From an uncultured Flavobacteriales bacterium (GTDB lineage: Bacteria; Bacteroidota; Bacteroidia; Flavobacteriales; Weeksellaceae): 53,629 bases of DNA. The notes under the pieces were generated by a model that made no database searches, was not told the DNA's origin, and saw only the letters and a list, made by a program, of their open reading frames with translations. Location: positions 1 through 53,629 of the forward strand of contig CALJKL010000025.1 in NCBI GenBank assembly GCA_937973555.1. Reading direction: 5' to 3'. Shown piece by piece: positions 8,616 through 16,991 of the stretch (position 1 is the stretch's first letter; every line of letters begins with the position of its first letter). The translations under genes and the position numbers were made by a program.

Positions 8616-9185
8616 ATGCAGTTAGAAAAAATAATTTCGATTTCCGGTAAACCGGGTTTATTTACATTAGTATCGCAATTAAGATCAGGATTTATCGTAG
8701 AAGATATTTCTACAGGAAAAAAGGCGAGCATTTCTAATTCTTCTCAGGTGAGTTTGTTAGAAAATATCGCCATCTATACTTTTGATAAAGAAGTTCCACT
8801 TTTTGAAGTGGTAAAAAACATCGCAGAAAAATACAGTTATGAACAGGCTATTTCTCATAAATCTTCTGAAACTGAACTTAGAAATTTCATGGCAGAAGTT
8901 TTGCCAGATTATGATGTAGATAGAGTATATGGTTCTGATATCAAAAAATTGGTACAATGGTATAACCTGATGCAGAAAGCAGGGATTATCAACAAAAAAG
9001 CCTTTGAAAAATCGGAAGAAACTGTTTCTGATGCGCAAGTAGTAGAAGAAAAGCCGGCTAAAGCAGAAAAAAAACCTGCAGCAAAAAAGACAGCTCCTAA
9101 AACAGAAAAGGCAGCAGCTCCAAAGGCAAAAGCATCTACGGCTTCTAAAGCGGCACCTAAAAGTGCTCCAAGAAAACAAGGATAA
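8616..9185 (+). CDS. DUF5606 protein with Lys/Ala-rich tail
   Basis: Protein of 189 residues, widespread in Bacteroidota, with no established function that I know. The first 140 residues form the compact DUF5606 domain (ISGKPGLFTLVSQLRSG near the start). The last 50 residues are an unstructured, strongly basic tail of repeated K/A/P units (PAKAEKKPAAKK and similar), like histone H1 tails, suggesting nucleic acid or ribosome contact (inference). ATG at 8616 was preferred to TTG at 8586 because the domain begins right after it. It follows def by 79 bases and may share its transcript. Confidence 0.75.
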   Translation: MQLEKIISISGKPGLFTLVSQLRSGFIVEDISTGKKASISNSSQVSLLENIAIYTFDKEVPLFEVVKNIAEKYSYEQAISHKSSETELRNFMAEVLPDYDVDRVYGSDIKKLVQWYNLMQKAGIINKKAFEKSEETVSDAQVVEEKPAKAEKKPAAKKTAPKTEKAAAPKAKASTASKAAPKSAPRKQG

Positions 9186-9196
9186 TTAAATAATTT

Positions 9197-9262
9197 CCCG
9201 CAGATTTCACGGATTTTCACGGATTTTTTTGTGCATTTCTGCGAAATCTGCGGGATTTTTTT
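9197..9262 (+). terminator. Long-stem terminator, CGCAGATT-type intergenic repeat
   Basis: Outer arms CCCGCAGATTTC (9197-9208) and GAAATCTGCGGG (9243-9254) pair perfectly over 12 bp and are followed by a T tract. The loop contains two direct copies of a CACGGATTTT unit. The same CGCAGATT-type architecture recurs at 18191-18259. Confidence 0.75.
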
Positions 9263-9274
9263 ATCAATAACGTT

Positions 9275-10054
9275 ATGAATACAAAACAGCAAAAACTAGA
9301 AGCCTTTTCTCAATTGTTGGACATCATGGACGATTTGCGTGAAAAATGTCCGTGGGATAAAAAGCAGGATCTGCAGTCTTTGAGACATCTCACTTTGGAA
9401 GAAGTTTACGAACTTTCTGATGCTTTGCTGGAAGAAAACCTTCAGGAGATCAAAAAAGAGTTGGGTGATGTTTTGCTGCATTTGGTTTTTTATGCCAAAA
9501 TAGGTTCAGAAAAAAAGAGCTTTGACATTGCCGATGTCATTAATTCCTTAAATGAAAAACTTATTTTCCGCCATCCGCATATTTACGGAGATGTGAAAGT
9601 GGAAGACGAAGAAGAGGTGAAGCAAAATTGGGAAAAACTGAAACTGAAAGAAGGCAACAAGTCTATTCTGGGAGGAGTGCCGAAAAGTTTGCCACCCATC
9701 ATCAAGGCCTTCAGAATTCAGGATAAGGTGAAGGGGATAGGTTTTGATTTTGCCAATGCCGAAGATGCCTGGAAAAAGGTAGAAGAGGAACTTTCAGAAT
9801 TTCATGCCGAAACTGATGCGGTGAAGAGAGAAGAGGAGCTGGGAGATGTATTCTTTTCCCTCATCAATTATGCCCGAATTTCCGGGTTAAATGCAGATAC
9901 AGCGCTGGAAAGAACTAATTTGAAATTCATCAAACGTTTTCAAACCCTCGAAAAATTGGCCGAAAGCAGAAATCTTCAGCTTTCAGAAATGTCTTTACAA
10001 GAAATGGACTTGCTTTGGGAAGAAGCAAAGAAAATGGAAAATAGAGATAATTAA
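9275..10054 (+). CDS. mazG: Nucleoside triphosphate pyrophosphohydrolase MazG
   Basis: House-cleaning NTP pyrophosphatase that hydrolyses NTPs or dNTPs, including aberrant ones, to monophosphates. Two MazG domains are visible in 259 residues: the first with LEEVYELSDA and KKELGDVLLH (residues 30-75), the second with VEEELSEFHAE and REEELGDVFFS (residues 165-205), each providing the ExxE and ExxD magnesium sites. The length is normal. Its stop codon overlaps by three bases the stop of the convergent ABC permease gene. Confidence 0.95.
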   Translation: MNTKQQKLEAFSQLLDIMDDLREKCPWDKKQDLQSLRHLTLEEVYELSDALLEENLQEIKKELGDVLLHLVFYAKIGSEKKSFDIADVINSLNEKLIFRHPHIYGDVKVEDEEEVKQNWEKLKLKEGNKSILGGVPKSLPPIIKAFRIQDKVKGIGFDFANAEDAWKKVEEELSEFHAETDAVKREEELGDVFFSLINYARISGLNADTALERTNLKFIKRFQTLEKLAESRNLQLSEMSLQEMDLLWEEAKKMENRDN

Positions 10055-11172
10055 GAAGTCTTCCTATAATTCAAAATTGCCCAAACATTAAAGATTACTG
10101 CCATTCCTAATATGTAGAAAAACTGAGGCAAGAGATTCATGAATCCACTGTTTTTAAGCACAATCAGCCGAATGACTTCTATCAAATGTCGTAAAGGATT
10201 GAAAAGCGTCATTTTTTGTGCCCATACCGGCATGCTTTCTATAGGGGTAAACAAACCGCTCATAAGATTAAAAATCATAATGAAGAAAAACAGAGTAAAC
10301 ATGGCTTGTTGCTGCGTTTCGCTATAGGTGGAAATTAATAGACCGAATCCTAATATGGCAAAAAGATAAATGGCCACAAAGAAATAAAGCAACAATAAAT
10401 TCCCCTGAATTTCAACGCTATAAACAAAACGGGCAACTGTGAGTCCCAAAGTGAAAGCAATCATGGCCAAAATCCAAAACGGAATGAGTTTGCCCAAAAT
10501 AAAATTGTATTTCTTAATTGGCGAAACATTAATCTGTTCTATGGTGCCGGCTTCTTTTTCGGAAACGATATTCAAGGCCGTTAGCATACCGCCAATGAGC
10601 GTTACCAAAAATGCTAAAATACCCGGAACGAGAGACAATCTGTAATTAAAATGCCTGTTGAACCAAAGAGTAGTGTCTATCTGTAGTCCGGCAGTTTTTT
10701 GTACTTCTGTAATTTCTGGAGACAGTTCTGTTTGTATTTTCTTATTGTAATCTTGTAGAATCTGAGACAGATACATACCAGAAAGTCCGGCTTTGGTGCC
10801 GTTAATGGCATTGATGGCAATCAATACTTTATCATGATTTTCTCGGACAATATTTTTTTCAAATTTTTGGGGAATCTGCAATATCAAATCTGCATTTTCT
10901 TTTTCCAAAATTTCAAAGGCTTCGTTGTAATTTTCGCCATAATATTGCAACCGGAAATAATTGCCACTTGTGACATCCTGAATCAGTTTCCGCGAAAAAG
11001 AAGAGTGGTCTTGGTCTACCACAGCAAGATTGATGTTCTTAATTTCATAACTTGCCGCTAGTGGGAGCACGATGAGTTGAACAACGGGCATTACAAAAAT
11101 AACCGCCAATATAGATTTATTCCGGAAAATCTGCCGGAATTCTTTACGCAATAAAAATAATAACTGTCTCAT
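10051..11172 (-). CDS. ABC-2 permease, YbhR-like (last gene of efflux operon)
   Basis: Inner-membrane subunit of an ABC-2 exporter, 373 residues: one N-terminal membrane helix, a periplasmic domain of about 150 residues, then five C-terminal helices with the family motif ISEKEAGTIEQINVSPI near 205. It starts seven bases after the preceding permease gene and is distinctly diverged from it, so the two probably form a heterodimer. Last gene of the tetR-tolC-hlyD-ATPase-ATPase-permease-permease operon, arranged like E. coli ybiH(cecR)/ybhGFSR. Confidence 0.9.
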   Translation of the reverse strand: MRQLLFLLRKEFRQIFRNKSILAVIFVMPVVQLIVLPLAASYEIKNINLAVVDQDHSSFSRKLIQDVTSGNYFRLQYYGENYNEAFEILEKENADLILQIPQKFEKNIVRENHDKVLIAINAINGTKAGLSGMYLSQILQDYNKKIQTELSPEITEVQKTAGLQIDTTLWFNRHFNYRLSLVPGILAFLVTLIGGMLTALNIVSEKEAGTIEQINVSPIKKYNFILGKLIPFWILAMIAFTLGLTVARFVYSVEIQGNLLLLYFFVAIYLFAILGFGLLISTYSETQQQAMFTLFFFIMIFNLMSGLFTPIESMPVWAQKMTLFNPLRHLIEVIRLIVLKNSGFMNLLPQFFYILGMAVIFNVWAILNYRKTS

Positions 11173-11179
11173 TTTTCAA

Positions 11180-12286
11180 TTACTCCAATCTTATGTTAAA
11201 TTTCTTCACGGCAATCCCAAAAAGTGCCATCATCATTCCTGTTAAAACCAACATCGGTTTCCAAATGATGGAAATGCCGGTCCCTTTTATCATGATATTT
11301 TTTACCATAATGTAATACCATTTTGCAGGGATAATATTAGAGACCACCTGTAGCGGAATAGGCATGTTTTCTATCGGGAACATAAAACCGCTCAGCATCA
11401 AGGTTGGGAGCATGGTGGCAATTAAAGAAATCATCATGGCTTGCTGCTGTGTTTTTACAAATATGGATATCAAAATGCCAATCAAGAGATTGGTTAAAAC
11501 AAAAATGGTGCTCACGAAGATCAAAAGTAGTATGCTTCCTTTTATTGGCAAATCCAATAAAAAATAACTCAAAATCATAATTACCAACAAAATCAGCATG
11601 GAAAGGATGAAATAAGGGACTGCCTTAGCAATGATTACAAATGATGGTTTCATGGGAGAAACGAGCAGGATTTCCATGGTGCCGGTTTCTTTTTCCTTTA
11701 CAATGGCAATGGCCGTCATCATTACGCAGACAATCAATAAAATAAGTGCCATAACCCCGGGAACAAAATTCGGAGCGCCCTTTAATTGTGGGTTATAAAG
11801 CATTCTTATTTCTGAGGTAATGTTGTAGGTTTGTAGATTGTTTTTTTGTTGATTTTGATAAAAATCCAGCGAAATGTTTTGAAGATATGAGGCAATCTGA
11901 TTGCCCAAATTAATATCCGTTCCATCTACCAATACCTGAATTTTAGCCTTTTTTTGAAGGGTTAAATTTTCCGAAAAATCACTTGGGATAATTAATATGA
12001 TTTTATTTTTGCCATTTTTAAAAGCCTCTTGAAACTGTTTTGGGTTCGTGAGGTTTTCTTCAATATCAAAATATTTGTTAGCGTCAATTTTTGAAATTAA
12101 GGCTGTAGAAGCTGCACTTTTGTCTTGGTCGAAAACGTCAATCCCTGTATTTTTAATTTCATTGGATAAGGCAAATCCAAAGAGAATGACCTGCACTACC
12201 GGCAATCCAAAAAGCATCAGCAATACGCGCCTGTCCCGTAATACATGGTAAAATTCTTTTTTGATGAATGTTAGTAATTGTTTCAT
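11180..12286 (-). CDS. ABC-2 permease, YbhS-like
   Basis: Second ABC-2 permease subunit, 368 residues with the same plan: N-terminal helix with LLMLFGLPVVQVILFGFAL, a periplasmic domain, then five helices preceded by VKEKETGTMEILLVSPM near 195. It lies 12 bases after the downstream ATPase gene and seven before the other permease. Likely partner of the 10051-11172 product in exporting drugs, bile salt-like compounds or another hydrophobic substrate; substrate unknown. Confidence 0.9.
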   Translation of the reverse strand: MKQLLTFIKKEFYHVLRDRRVLLMLFGLPVVQVILFGFALSNEIKNTGIDVFDQDKSAASTALISKIDANKYFDIEENLTNPKQFQEAFKNGKNKIILIIPSDFSENLTLQKKAKIQVLVDGTDINLGNQIASYLQNISLDFYQNQQKNNLQTYNITSEIRMLYNPQLKGAPNFVPGVMALILLIVCVMMTAIAIVKEKETGTMEILLVSPMKPSFVIIAKAVPYFILSMLILLVIMILSYFLLDLPIKGSILLLIFVSTIFVLTNLLIGILISIFVKTQQQAMMISLIATMLPTLMLSGFMFPIENMPIPLQVVSNIIPAKWYYIMVKNIMIKGTGISIIWKPMLVLTGMMMALFGIAVKKFNIRLE

Positions 12287-12298
12287 TTCAATTTTTAA

Positions 12299-13051
12299 TT
12301 AATCGGCACTTCGTTTTGCCCCCCTCGCCAATTGGTAAAAAACTTCATCCATATGATTTGCTTCAAATTGACTTTTTAAATTGGTAGGGGTGTTCAGCGC
12401 TGCTATTTTACCGTCTACCATGATCGAAATTCGGTTGCAATATTCCGCTTCATCCATGTAATGGGTAGTCACAAAAACTGTGATTCCGTTTTCTGCCGCT
12501 TCATATATCAAGTCCCAAAACTGCCTCCTCGTCACAGGGTCTACACCGCCAGTAGGCTCATCCAGAAAAACAATTTCCGGATTGTGGAAGATCGCCACCG
12601 AAAATGCCAGTTTCTGTTTCCAGCCCAAAGGAAGTTCTGAAACCAGTTTTGTTTTTTCTTTTTCGAGCCCTAGTTTCGCAATCAGTTCTTCACTTTTCTG
12701 TTGAATCTGTTGGTTGCTTAGTCCATAAATTCCGCCAAAAAATTCAAGGTTTTCTAAAATCGTCAGATTCTCATATAGAGAAAATTTCTGACTCATATAG
12801 CCAATATTTTTCTTGATTTCCTCCGTTTCATGTACATTAAAACCCGCTACCGTAGCCGTTCCTGAAGTAGGGGTAGAAAGGCCACAAAACATGCGCATGG
12901 CGGTAGTTTTTCCGGCGCCATTCGCTCCTAGAAATCCAAAAATTTCTCCCTTGTATACCTCAAAAGAAATTTGGTCTACCGCAGTAAAATCACCAAACAT
13001 TTTGGTAATATTTTCGGCTTTTATGGCAATATTTTTAGAATTTACATCCAT
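12299..13051 (-). CDS. ABC transporter ATPase with degenerate signature motif
   Basis: Cytosolic nucleotide-binding subunit, 250 residues. Walker A is GANGAGKTT near residue 43, Walker B IVFLDEPTGGVDP near 165, and the H-loop is VTTHYMDEAEYC. The signature LSGGQ is replaced by LPLGWKQK, which I recall from one half of YbhF-like ATPases, pointing to an asymmetric ATPase pair with the neighbouring gene. The gene begins one base after the other ATPase stop, so the two halves of what is a single fused YbhF in E. coli are separate here. Confidence 0.9.
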   Translation of the reverse strand: MDVNSKNIAIKAENITKMFGDFTAVDQISFEVYKGEIFGFLGANGAGKTTAMRMFCGLSTPTSGTATVAGFNVHETEEIKKNIGYMSQKFSLYENLTILENLEFFGGIYGLSNQQIQQKSEELIAKLGLEKEKTKLVSELPLGWKQKLAFSVAIFHNPEIVFLDEPTGGVDPVTRRQFWDLIYEAAENGITVFVTTHYMDEAEYCNRISIMVDGKIAALNTPTNLKSQFEANHMDEVFYQLARGAKRSAD

Positions 13052-13052
13052 T

Positions 13053-13973
13053 TCAATTTTTTGAAAGCAACCATATAAAACTATCTTCCACTGTTGCTTC
13101 TATCTTATTGATTTCTATTTGTTTAAATGTTTTTTCTTTCAAAAAATTTTCCAGATTGTCTTTGTTGAATACTGTATCTTTTTTTATCACTACATGCACG
13201 AATTCTCCAAAAGCATAAGAATTTAGTGTGGCCGGATAGTTTTTCAAAATTTTTAAAAGCACTGGAATGTTTTCTGTCCTCACTTCATACAATTCTTCCG
13301 GAAAACTGCTGCAGATGTTTTTTGGGGTATCTATTTTAAGGATTTTACCATTTTGCATCAGCGCTATTCTGTCGCATAAATTGGCTTCGTCCATGTAAGG
13401 TGTTGCCACCACTATGGTGATGCCTTGTTCTTTCAGGCGTTTCAGCATTTCCCAGAATTCTTTCCTTGAAACGGGGTCTACGCCTGTGGTGGGTTCATCC
13501 AAAAACAATACTTTCGGTTTATGGATTAAAGCACAAGAAAGCGCCAGTTTCTGTTTCATCCCTCCGGAAAGCTTACCGGCTTTTCTGGTTTTAAAAGGCT
13601 CTATCTGTTGATAAATGTCTTTTATCAAATCATAATTTTCTTCAATGGTGGTATTGAAAACACTTGCAAAAAATTCCAGATTTTCTTCTACCGTTAAATC
13701 CTGATAGAGTGAAAATTTTCCCGGCATATATCCCAAAATCTTTCTTATGTTTTTATAGTCTTTTACGATTTCTAAACCGTCAATCTTAGCATTGCCTTTG
13801 TCTGGTAAGAGCAGGGTAGTAAGTATTCTGAAAATGGAAGTTTTCCCTGAACCATCAGGCCCAATCAACCCAAAGATTTCTCCCTTTTCTACAGAAAAAG
13901 AAACATCATCTAGCGCGAGAATTTTTTGGTTTTTTTCGCCATAAGATTTCGATATGTTTTCTACTTTGATCAT
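13053..13973 (-). CDS. ABC transporter ATPase (canonical half)
   Basis: Nucleotide-binding subunit of 306 residues: Walker A GPDGSGKTS near 37, intact signature LSGGMKQK near 138, Walker B VLFLDEPTTGVDP near 160, and an H-loop-like position in VVATPYMDEANLC where the usual histidine is replaced by proline. The C-terminal 80 residues form an extra accessory domain. This ATPase has a good signature but an atypical H-loop, while its partner has the reverse, so composite ATP sites may share one complete set. Confidence 0.9.
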   Translation of the reverse strand: MIKVENISKSYGEKNQKILALDDVSFSVEKGEIFGLIGPDGSGKTSIFRILTTLLLPDKGNAKIDGLEIVKDYKNIRKILGYMPGKFSLYQDLTVEENLEFFASVFNTTIEENYDLIKDIYQQIEPFKTRKAGKLSGGMKQKLALSCALIHKPKVLFLDEPTTGVDPVSRKEFWEMLKRLKEQGITIVVATPYMDEANLCDRIALMQNGKILKIDTPKNICSSFPEELYEVRTENIPVLLKILKNYPATLNSYAFGEFVHVVIKKDTVFNKDNLENFLKEKTFKQIEINKIEATVEDSFIWLLSKN

Positions 13974-13988
13974 TGAATTGAAAATGCC

Positions 13989-14957
13989 TTACAATTTGAT
14001 TTCTCCATACATTCCAATCTTCAAAAAACCGTCATTTTTCACCCTTATTTTTGCTGCATAAACCAAATTCGCCCTTTCATCTTTGGTCTGAATCGTTTTT
14101 GGCGTGAATTCAGATTTTTGAGATATCCATTCTATTTTTCCGTTGAGTTCTTTGGATTTGCCGTCTCCTGCATCCGCCTTTACTTTTACATTTTGTCCGG
14201 TTTTCACTTTTGCCAGTTGGTCTCCGGTAATATAGGCTCTCAGTATCATTTCATCCAGATCAGCGATTTTGAAAACCGGTTTTCCAAGGGTAGCATATTC
14301 TCCTTGGTTAAGGTATTTGGTAAGCACAGTCCCTTTGATTGGAGAGAAAATGATATTGTGTTTCAGTTGTTCGTCTACCTGTAAAACTTTTTTCTGGGTC
14401 GGATTTTTTTCACTCAAAATGGCTTTGTTTTGAATGGCCACTTGCTCTTTAGCTGCATTGATTTGCTGATTAAGTGTTGAAAGTTGAGCATTGGCTACAG
14501 AAATCTGCTTTTGTAAAACGGCAACATTTCCGTTCATGTCATCGAGTTGTTTTCTGGTAGCGGCATCAGATTTCACCAAATTGGCAGTTCTGTTTCTTTC
14601 TCTTATGGCATTGTTCAGTTGTTCCTGAAAAACGGAAACTTGTGATTTTTGAGCATTGATTTGTGTTTGCAATACCGAAATTTGTGGTGCTGCGTCATTG
14701 GTTTTTTGGTCTAAAGCATTCAGTGAAGCCATTATCTGTTCGCGCTGTAATTCTACTCCCTTTCCATCAATAATGCCTACTTGTTGGTTTTGCTGAAGCA
14801 TGTCGCCTTCTTCTAATTTCAGATCTAGAATTTTGCCATTGGCTTCTGCAGTTACCATAATTTCATCTGCTTCAAAAGTTCCTGAAGCATCGTAATCTGA
14901 AGAAGTTTTACAAGATATAATTGTAAACAGAACGATTGGGAGGATATATTTTTTCAT
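13989..14957 (-). CDS. HlyD-family periplasmic adaptor lipoprotein
   Basis: Membrane fusion subunit linking the ABC-2 permeases to the TolC-like channel. A lipobox ending in IISC at residues 13-16 indicates a lipoprotein of 322 residues. A biotinyl-lipoyl-like half motif (EANGKILDLKLEEGDML) precedes a long coiled coil rich in Q, A and N (residues 75-190), and the second lipoyl half and beta-barrel follow (SPIKGTVLTKYLNQGEY). It starts 60 bases downstream of the tolC-like gene. Confidence 0.9.
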   Translation of the reverse strand: MKKYILPIVLFTIISCKTSSDYDASGTFEADEIMVTAEANGKILDLKLEEGDMLQQNQQVGIIDGKGVELQREQIMASLNALDQKTNDAAPQISVLQTQINAQKSQVSVFQEQLNNAIRERNRTANLVKSDAATRKQLDDMNGNVAVLQKQISVANAQLSTLNQQINAAKEQVAIQNKAILSEKNPTQKKVLQVDEQLKHNIIFSPIKGTVLTKYLNQGEYATLGKPVFKIADLDEMILRAYITGDQLAKVKTGQNVKVKADAGDGKSKELNGKIEWISQKSEFTPKTIQTKDERANLVYAAKIRVKNDGFLKIGMYGEIKL

Positions 14958-15017
14958 AGATTTTTTTTTAAAATTGGTCTATTTTCTAACTTCGTATTTT
15001 GTACTTCGTGTTTAAGT

Positions 15018-16268
15018 CTAGTTGTTGAGTTGTGCTTTAAGGTTATACTGAGTCAACAGGTACTGTATTTCATGGTTTATTTTAGCTAAAATAGCTTGTT
15101 CTTCTGCGTTTACATCGCGCAGGTAATCATTGGTGTTGATGACGCCGTTTTCTAATTGGGCCAGACTCGCCTTTTTGATGCTTTTTCTCAAAGCAATGAG
15201 TTCATCATCTTTCTGGATAAGATTCTGAATTTTTTCCAATTCTGTTTTTTGCTGAATTTCTGTAAAATTCAAATTAAATAGAAAATTTTCTTTCTGAATA
15301 TCAATGTCCTGTGCCTGATTTTTCAATAATTCCATTTCATTTTTCTTGGTGTAGAATCCTGAAATGGGTATGCTTAATCTTGCTCCCACTATGTAAAACA
15401 AATCAAATTCATTTTTAAGCATATTAAATCCTGGTTTGCCATAACCTCCCTGAAAGAAGGCTCCCAGCTTCGGACTGTTTTTTGCGGATAACATCTTTTT
15501 TTGTGTCTCAATAAGGTTTTTTTGAGCATCAAAAAGTTTCAATTCAGAACGGTTGTTGGTTTCGGTCATTAATGCCTTTTCAGGTGTTTTAAAAACCGTA
15601 TTAGAATCTAAATTTTTCTTGATAAAATAAGAAAGCATCTGCAGGTAACTCTCCTTCATGGCTTTTAGTTCTATGCCTCTCTGATCTGTTTTTACAGCTT
15701 CTGCTTTCAAGGCATCGAGGTTGCTTTTGAAAATTACACCATTTTGAAGTTGTGCCTCAGCTTTTTTAATGCCTTTGTAGATGTCTGTTTGGGTGAGTTG
15801 TAGTTGTGCCAATTGATCATCCGTCAATAAAATCCCAAAATAAAGCTGATTGATTCTTTCTTTCAGTTTATCCAATTCTATTTCTGTTTGTTGGGTTTGG
15901 ATTTCAGATTGAATTTCTGCAGCCTTTTTTTGATTTCTAATCATGCCGCCATCATAGATCGTTTGGCTTACGTCTGCATAAGCCTTGTATTGATCTTTGC
16001 TCAAAGGATCTACAGTTATATTGGGCAGTTTTATAGGAAACTGAGTCACATCATTTTGATAGGTAGCCTGCCCCACGATATTGATTTGTGGAAGGTAACC
16101 TCTCAACGCATTTTCTATGTTGTACTCTTCAGATTTTTTGATGAGTTCCTGCTTTTTAATCAGTGGATAGTTTTCCTTGGCCAGGCGGTAGCACTCTTCT
16201 AAAGAAATTCTTTCCTGAGCACTTGTGAAGCCAAAAAGAAGCAAGAAAAAGTATTTTAAATTTTTCAT
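15018..16268 (-). CDS. TolC-like outer membrane efflux protein
   Basis: Outer-membrane channel of the efflux system: signal peptide MKNLKYFFLLLFGFTSA with cleavage near residue 17, then alternating helical coiled-coil and beta segments over 416 residues. The second repeat half begins near residue 215. The ERISLEECYRLAKENYPLI opening is typical of outer membrane efflux proteins. The ATG overlaps the tetR stop by four bases, so translation is coupled to the regulator. Confidence 0.9.
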   Translation of the reverse strand: MKNLKYFFLLLFGFTSAQERISLEECYRLAKENYPLIKKQELIKKSEEYNIENALRGYLPQINIVGQATYQNDVTQFPIKLPNITVDPLSKDQYKAYADVSQTIYDGGMIRNQKKAAEIQSEIQTQQTEIELDKLKERINQLYFGILLTDDQLAQLQLTQTDIYKGIKKAEAQLQNGVIFKSNLDALKAEAVKTDQRGIELKAMKESYLQMLSYFIKKNLDSNTVFKTPEKALMTETNNRSELKLFDAQKNLIETQKKMLSAKNSPKLGAFFQGGYGKPGFNMLKNEFDLFYIVGARLSIPISGFYTKKNEMELLKNQAQDIDIQKENFLFNLNFTEIQQKTELEKIQNLIQKDDELIALRKSIKKASLAQLENGVINTNDYLRDVNAEEQAILAKINHEIQYLLTQYNLKAQLNN

Positions 16269-16873
16269 AATTCTGTTTTATGTTCTAAAAGTAATTTTAT
16301 CCACACGGGAACCAGTTTTCTTCTTTCGCTGATGAACTGCTTGAATTCATCATCTTTAATTAATTCAAACGCAGAAAAGACCGGTTTTGCCACAAATGGA
16401 AAGATGGTCATTCCAAGAAAATTCACCAAAAAATGAAGCGGGTTCAGTTCCGGCCTTTGTTCTTTTATCTGTTTTATAATGGCAGAATTAAGGAAGAGTT
16501 TTCTGATTGGCATTGCCGAAGTAATATTAGAATTCTTCTTTTGAATTTCGCTGATGACAAAAAGAGGAAGGTTTGGGTTTTCTGAAAGAATGTCGAAATA
16601 TTTTTCTGCAGCTAAGTCTATTTTTTCTCCTAACGTTGTTTTTTCGTTGCTTAAAATAGGCAGTATTTTTCCGAAAAGAAGCATCATTTTCATCTTCATC
16701 ACCTGTTCGAAGAGTTTTTCTTTACTGCGGAAATAATAATTGAGTAAAGCCAGGTTAATGCCAGCTTCATCAGCAATATCACGGGTTCTTGTTCCTGAAA
16801 AACCTTTTTCTGTAAAGATTTTAGAAGCCGATTCCAGGATTTTTTCTTCCGTGGACAGTTCTTTTTCAACCAT
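16265..16873 (-). CDS. TetR/AcrR-family regulator of the efflux operon
   Basis: Transcriptional repressor of 202 residues with a TetR helix-turn-helix at residues 8-55 (TRTRDIADEAGINLALLNYYF) and a divergent C-terminal ligand-binding domain. It is the first gene of the seven-gene operon, which fits autoregulation with release by the exported compound. A perfect-armed palindrome at 16929-16944 just upstream of the predicted -33 box is the candidate operator. Confidence 0.9.
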   Translation of the reverse strand: MVEKELSTEEKILESASKIFTEKGFSGTRTRDIADEAGINLALLNYYFRSKEKLFEQVMKMKMMLLFGKILPILSNEKTTLGEKIDLAAEKYFDILSENPNLPLFVISEIQKKNSNITSAMPIRKLFLNSAIIKQIKEQRPELNPLHFLVNFLGMTIFPFVAKPVFSAFELIKDDEFKQFISERRKLVPVWIKLLLEHKTEL

Positions 16874-16892
16874 TTTAAAAGAATTTATTTGT

Positions 16893-16924
16893 CAAATTTA
16901 AATTAAAATTTTGATTTAAACAAA
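16893..16924 (-). promoter_or_regulatory. Promoter of the tetR efflux operon
   Basis: On the - strand: TTTG (-33 box, 16921-16924), 20-base spacer, TAAATTTG (-7 box, 16893-16900), 19 bases before the tetR ATG. Both boxes match the Bacteroidota consensus. Confidence 0.65.
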
Positions 16925-16928
16925 TGAA

Positions 16929-16944
16929 TTAATCAAATGATTAA
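16929..16944. promoter_or_regulatory. Candidate TetR operator palindrome
   Basis: TTAATCA-AA-TGATTAA has perfect 7-base arms and lies four bases upstream of the -33 box of the regulator's own operon. It is AT-rich, so chance occurrence cannot be excluded. Confidence 0.4.
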
Positions 16945-16962
16945 AAATGGAGTCAAATAAAT

Positions 16963-16980
16963 GCAACTTTAAAAAGTTGC
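16963..16980 (-). terminator. Hairpin after the MBL-fold gene
   Basis: GCAACTTT and AAAGTTGC arms with a two-base loop, 12 bases past the stop on the - strand; the following sequence is only moderately T-rich. Confidence 0.5.
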
Positions 16981-16991
16981 ATAAAAAGATT

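Noticed and set aside
8757..9292. Antisense frames opposite the DUF5606 gene (Cys/Phe-rich and Ala-rich)
   Set aside because: Their composition is the mirror of the AAA/GCA-rich tail of the real gene; no start signals or family resemblance.
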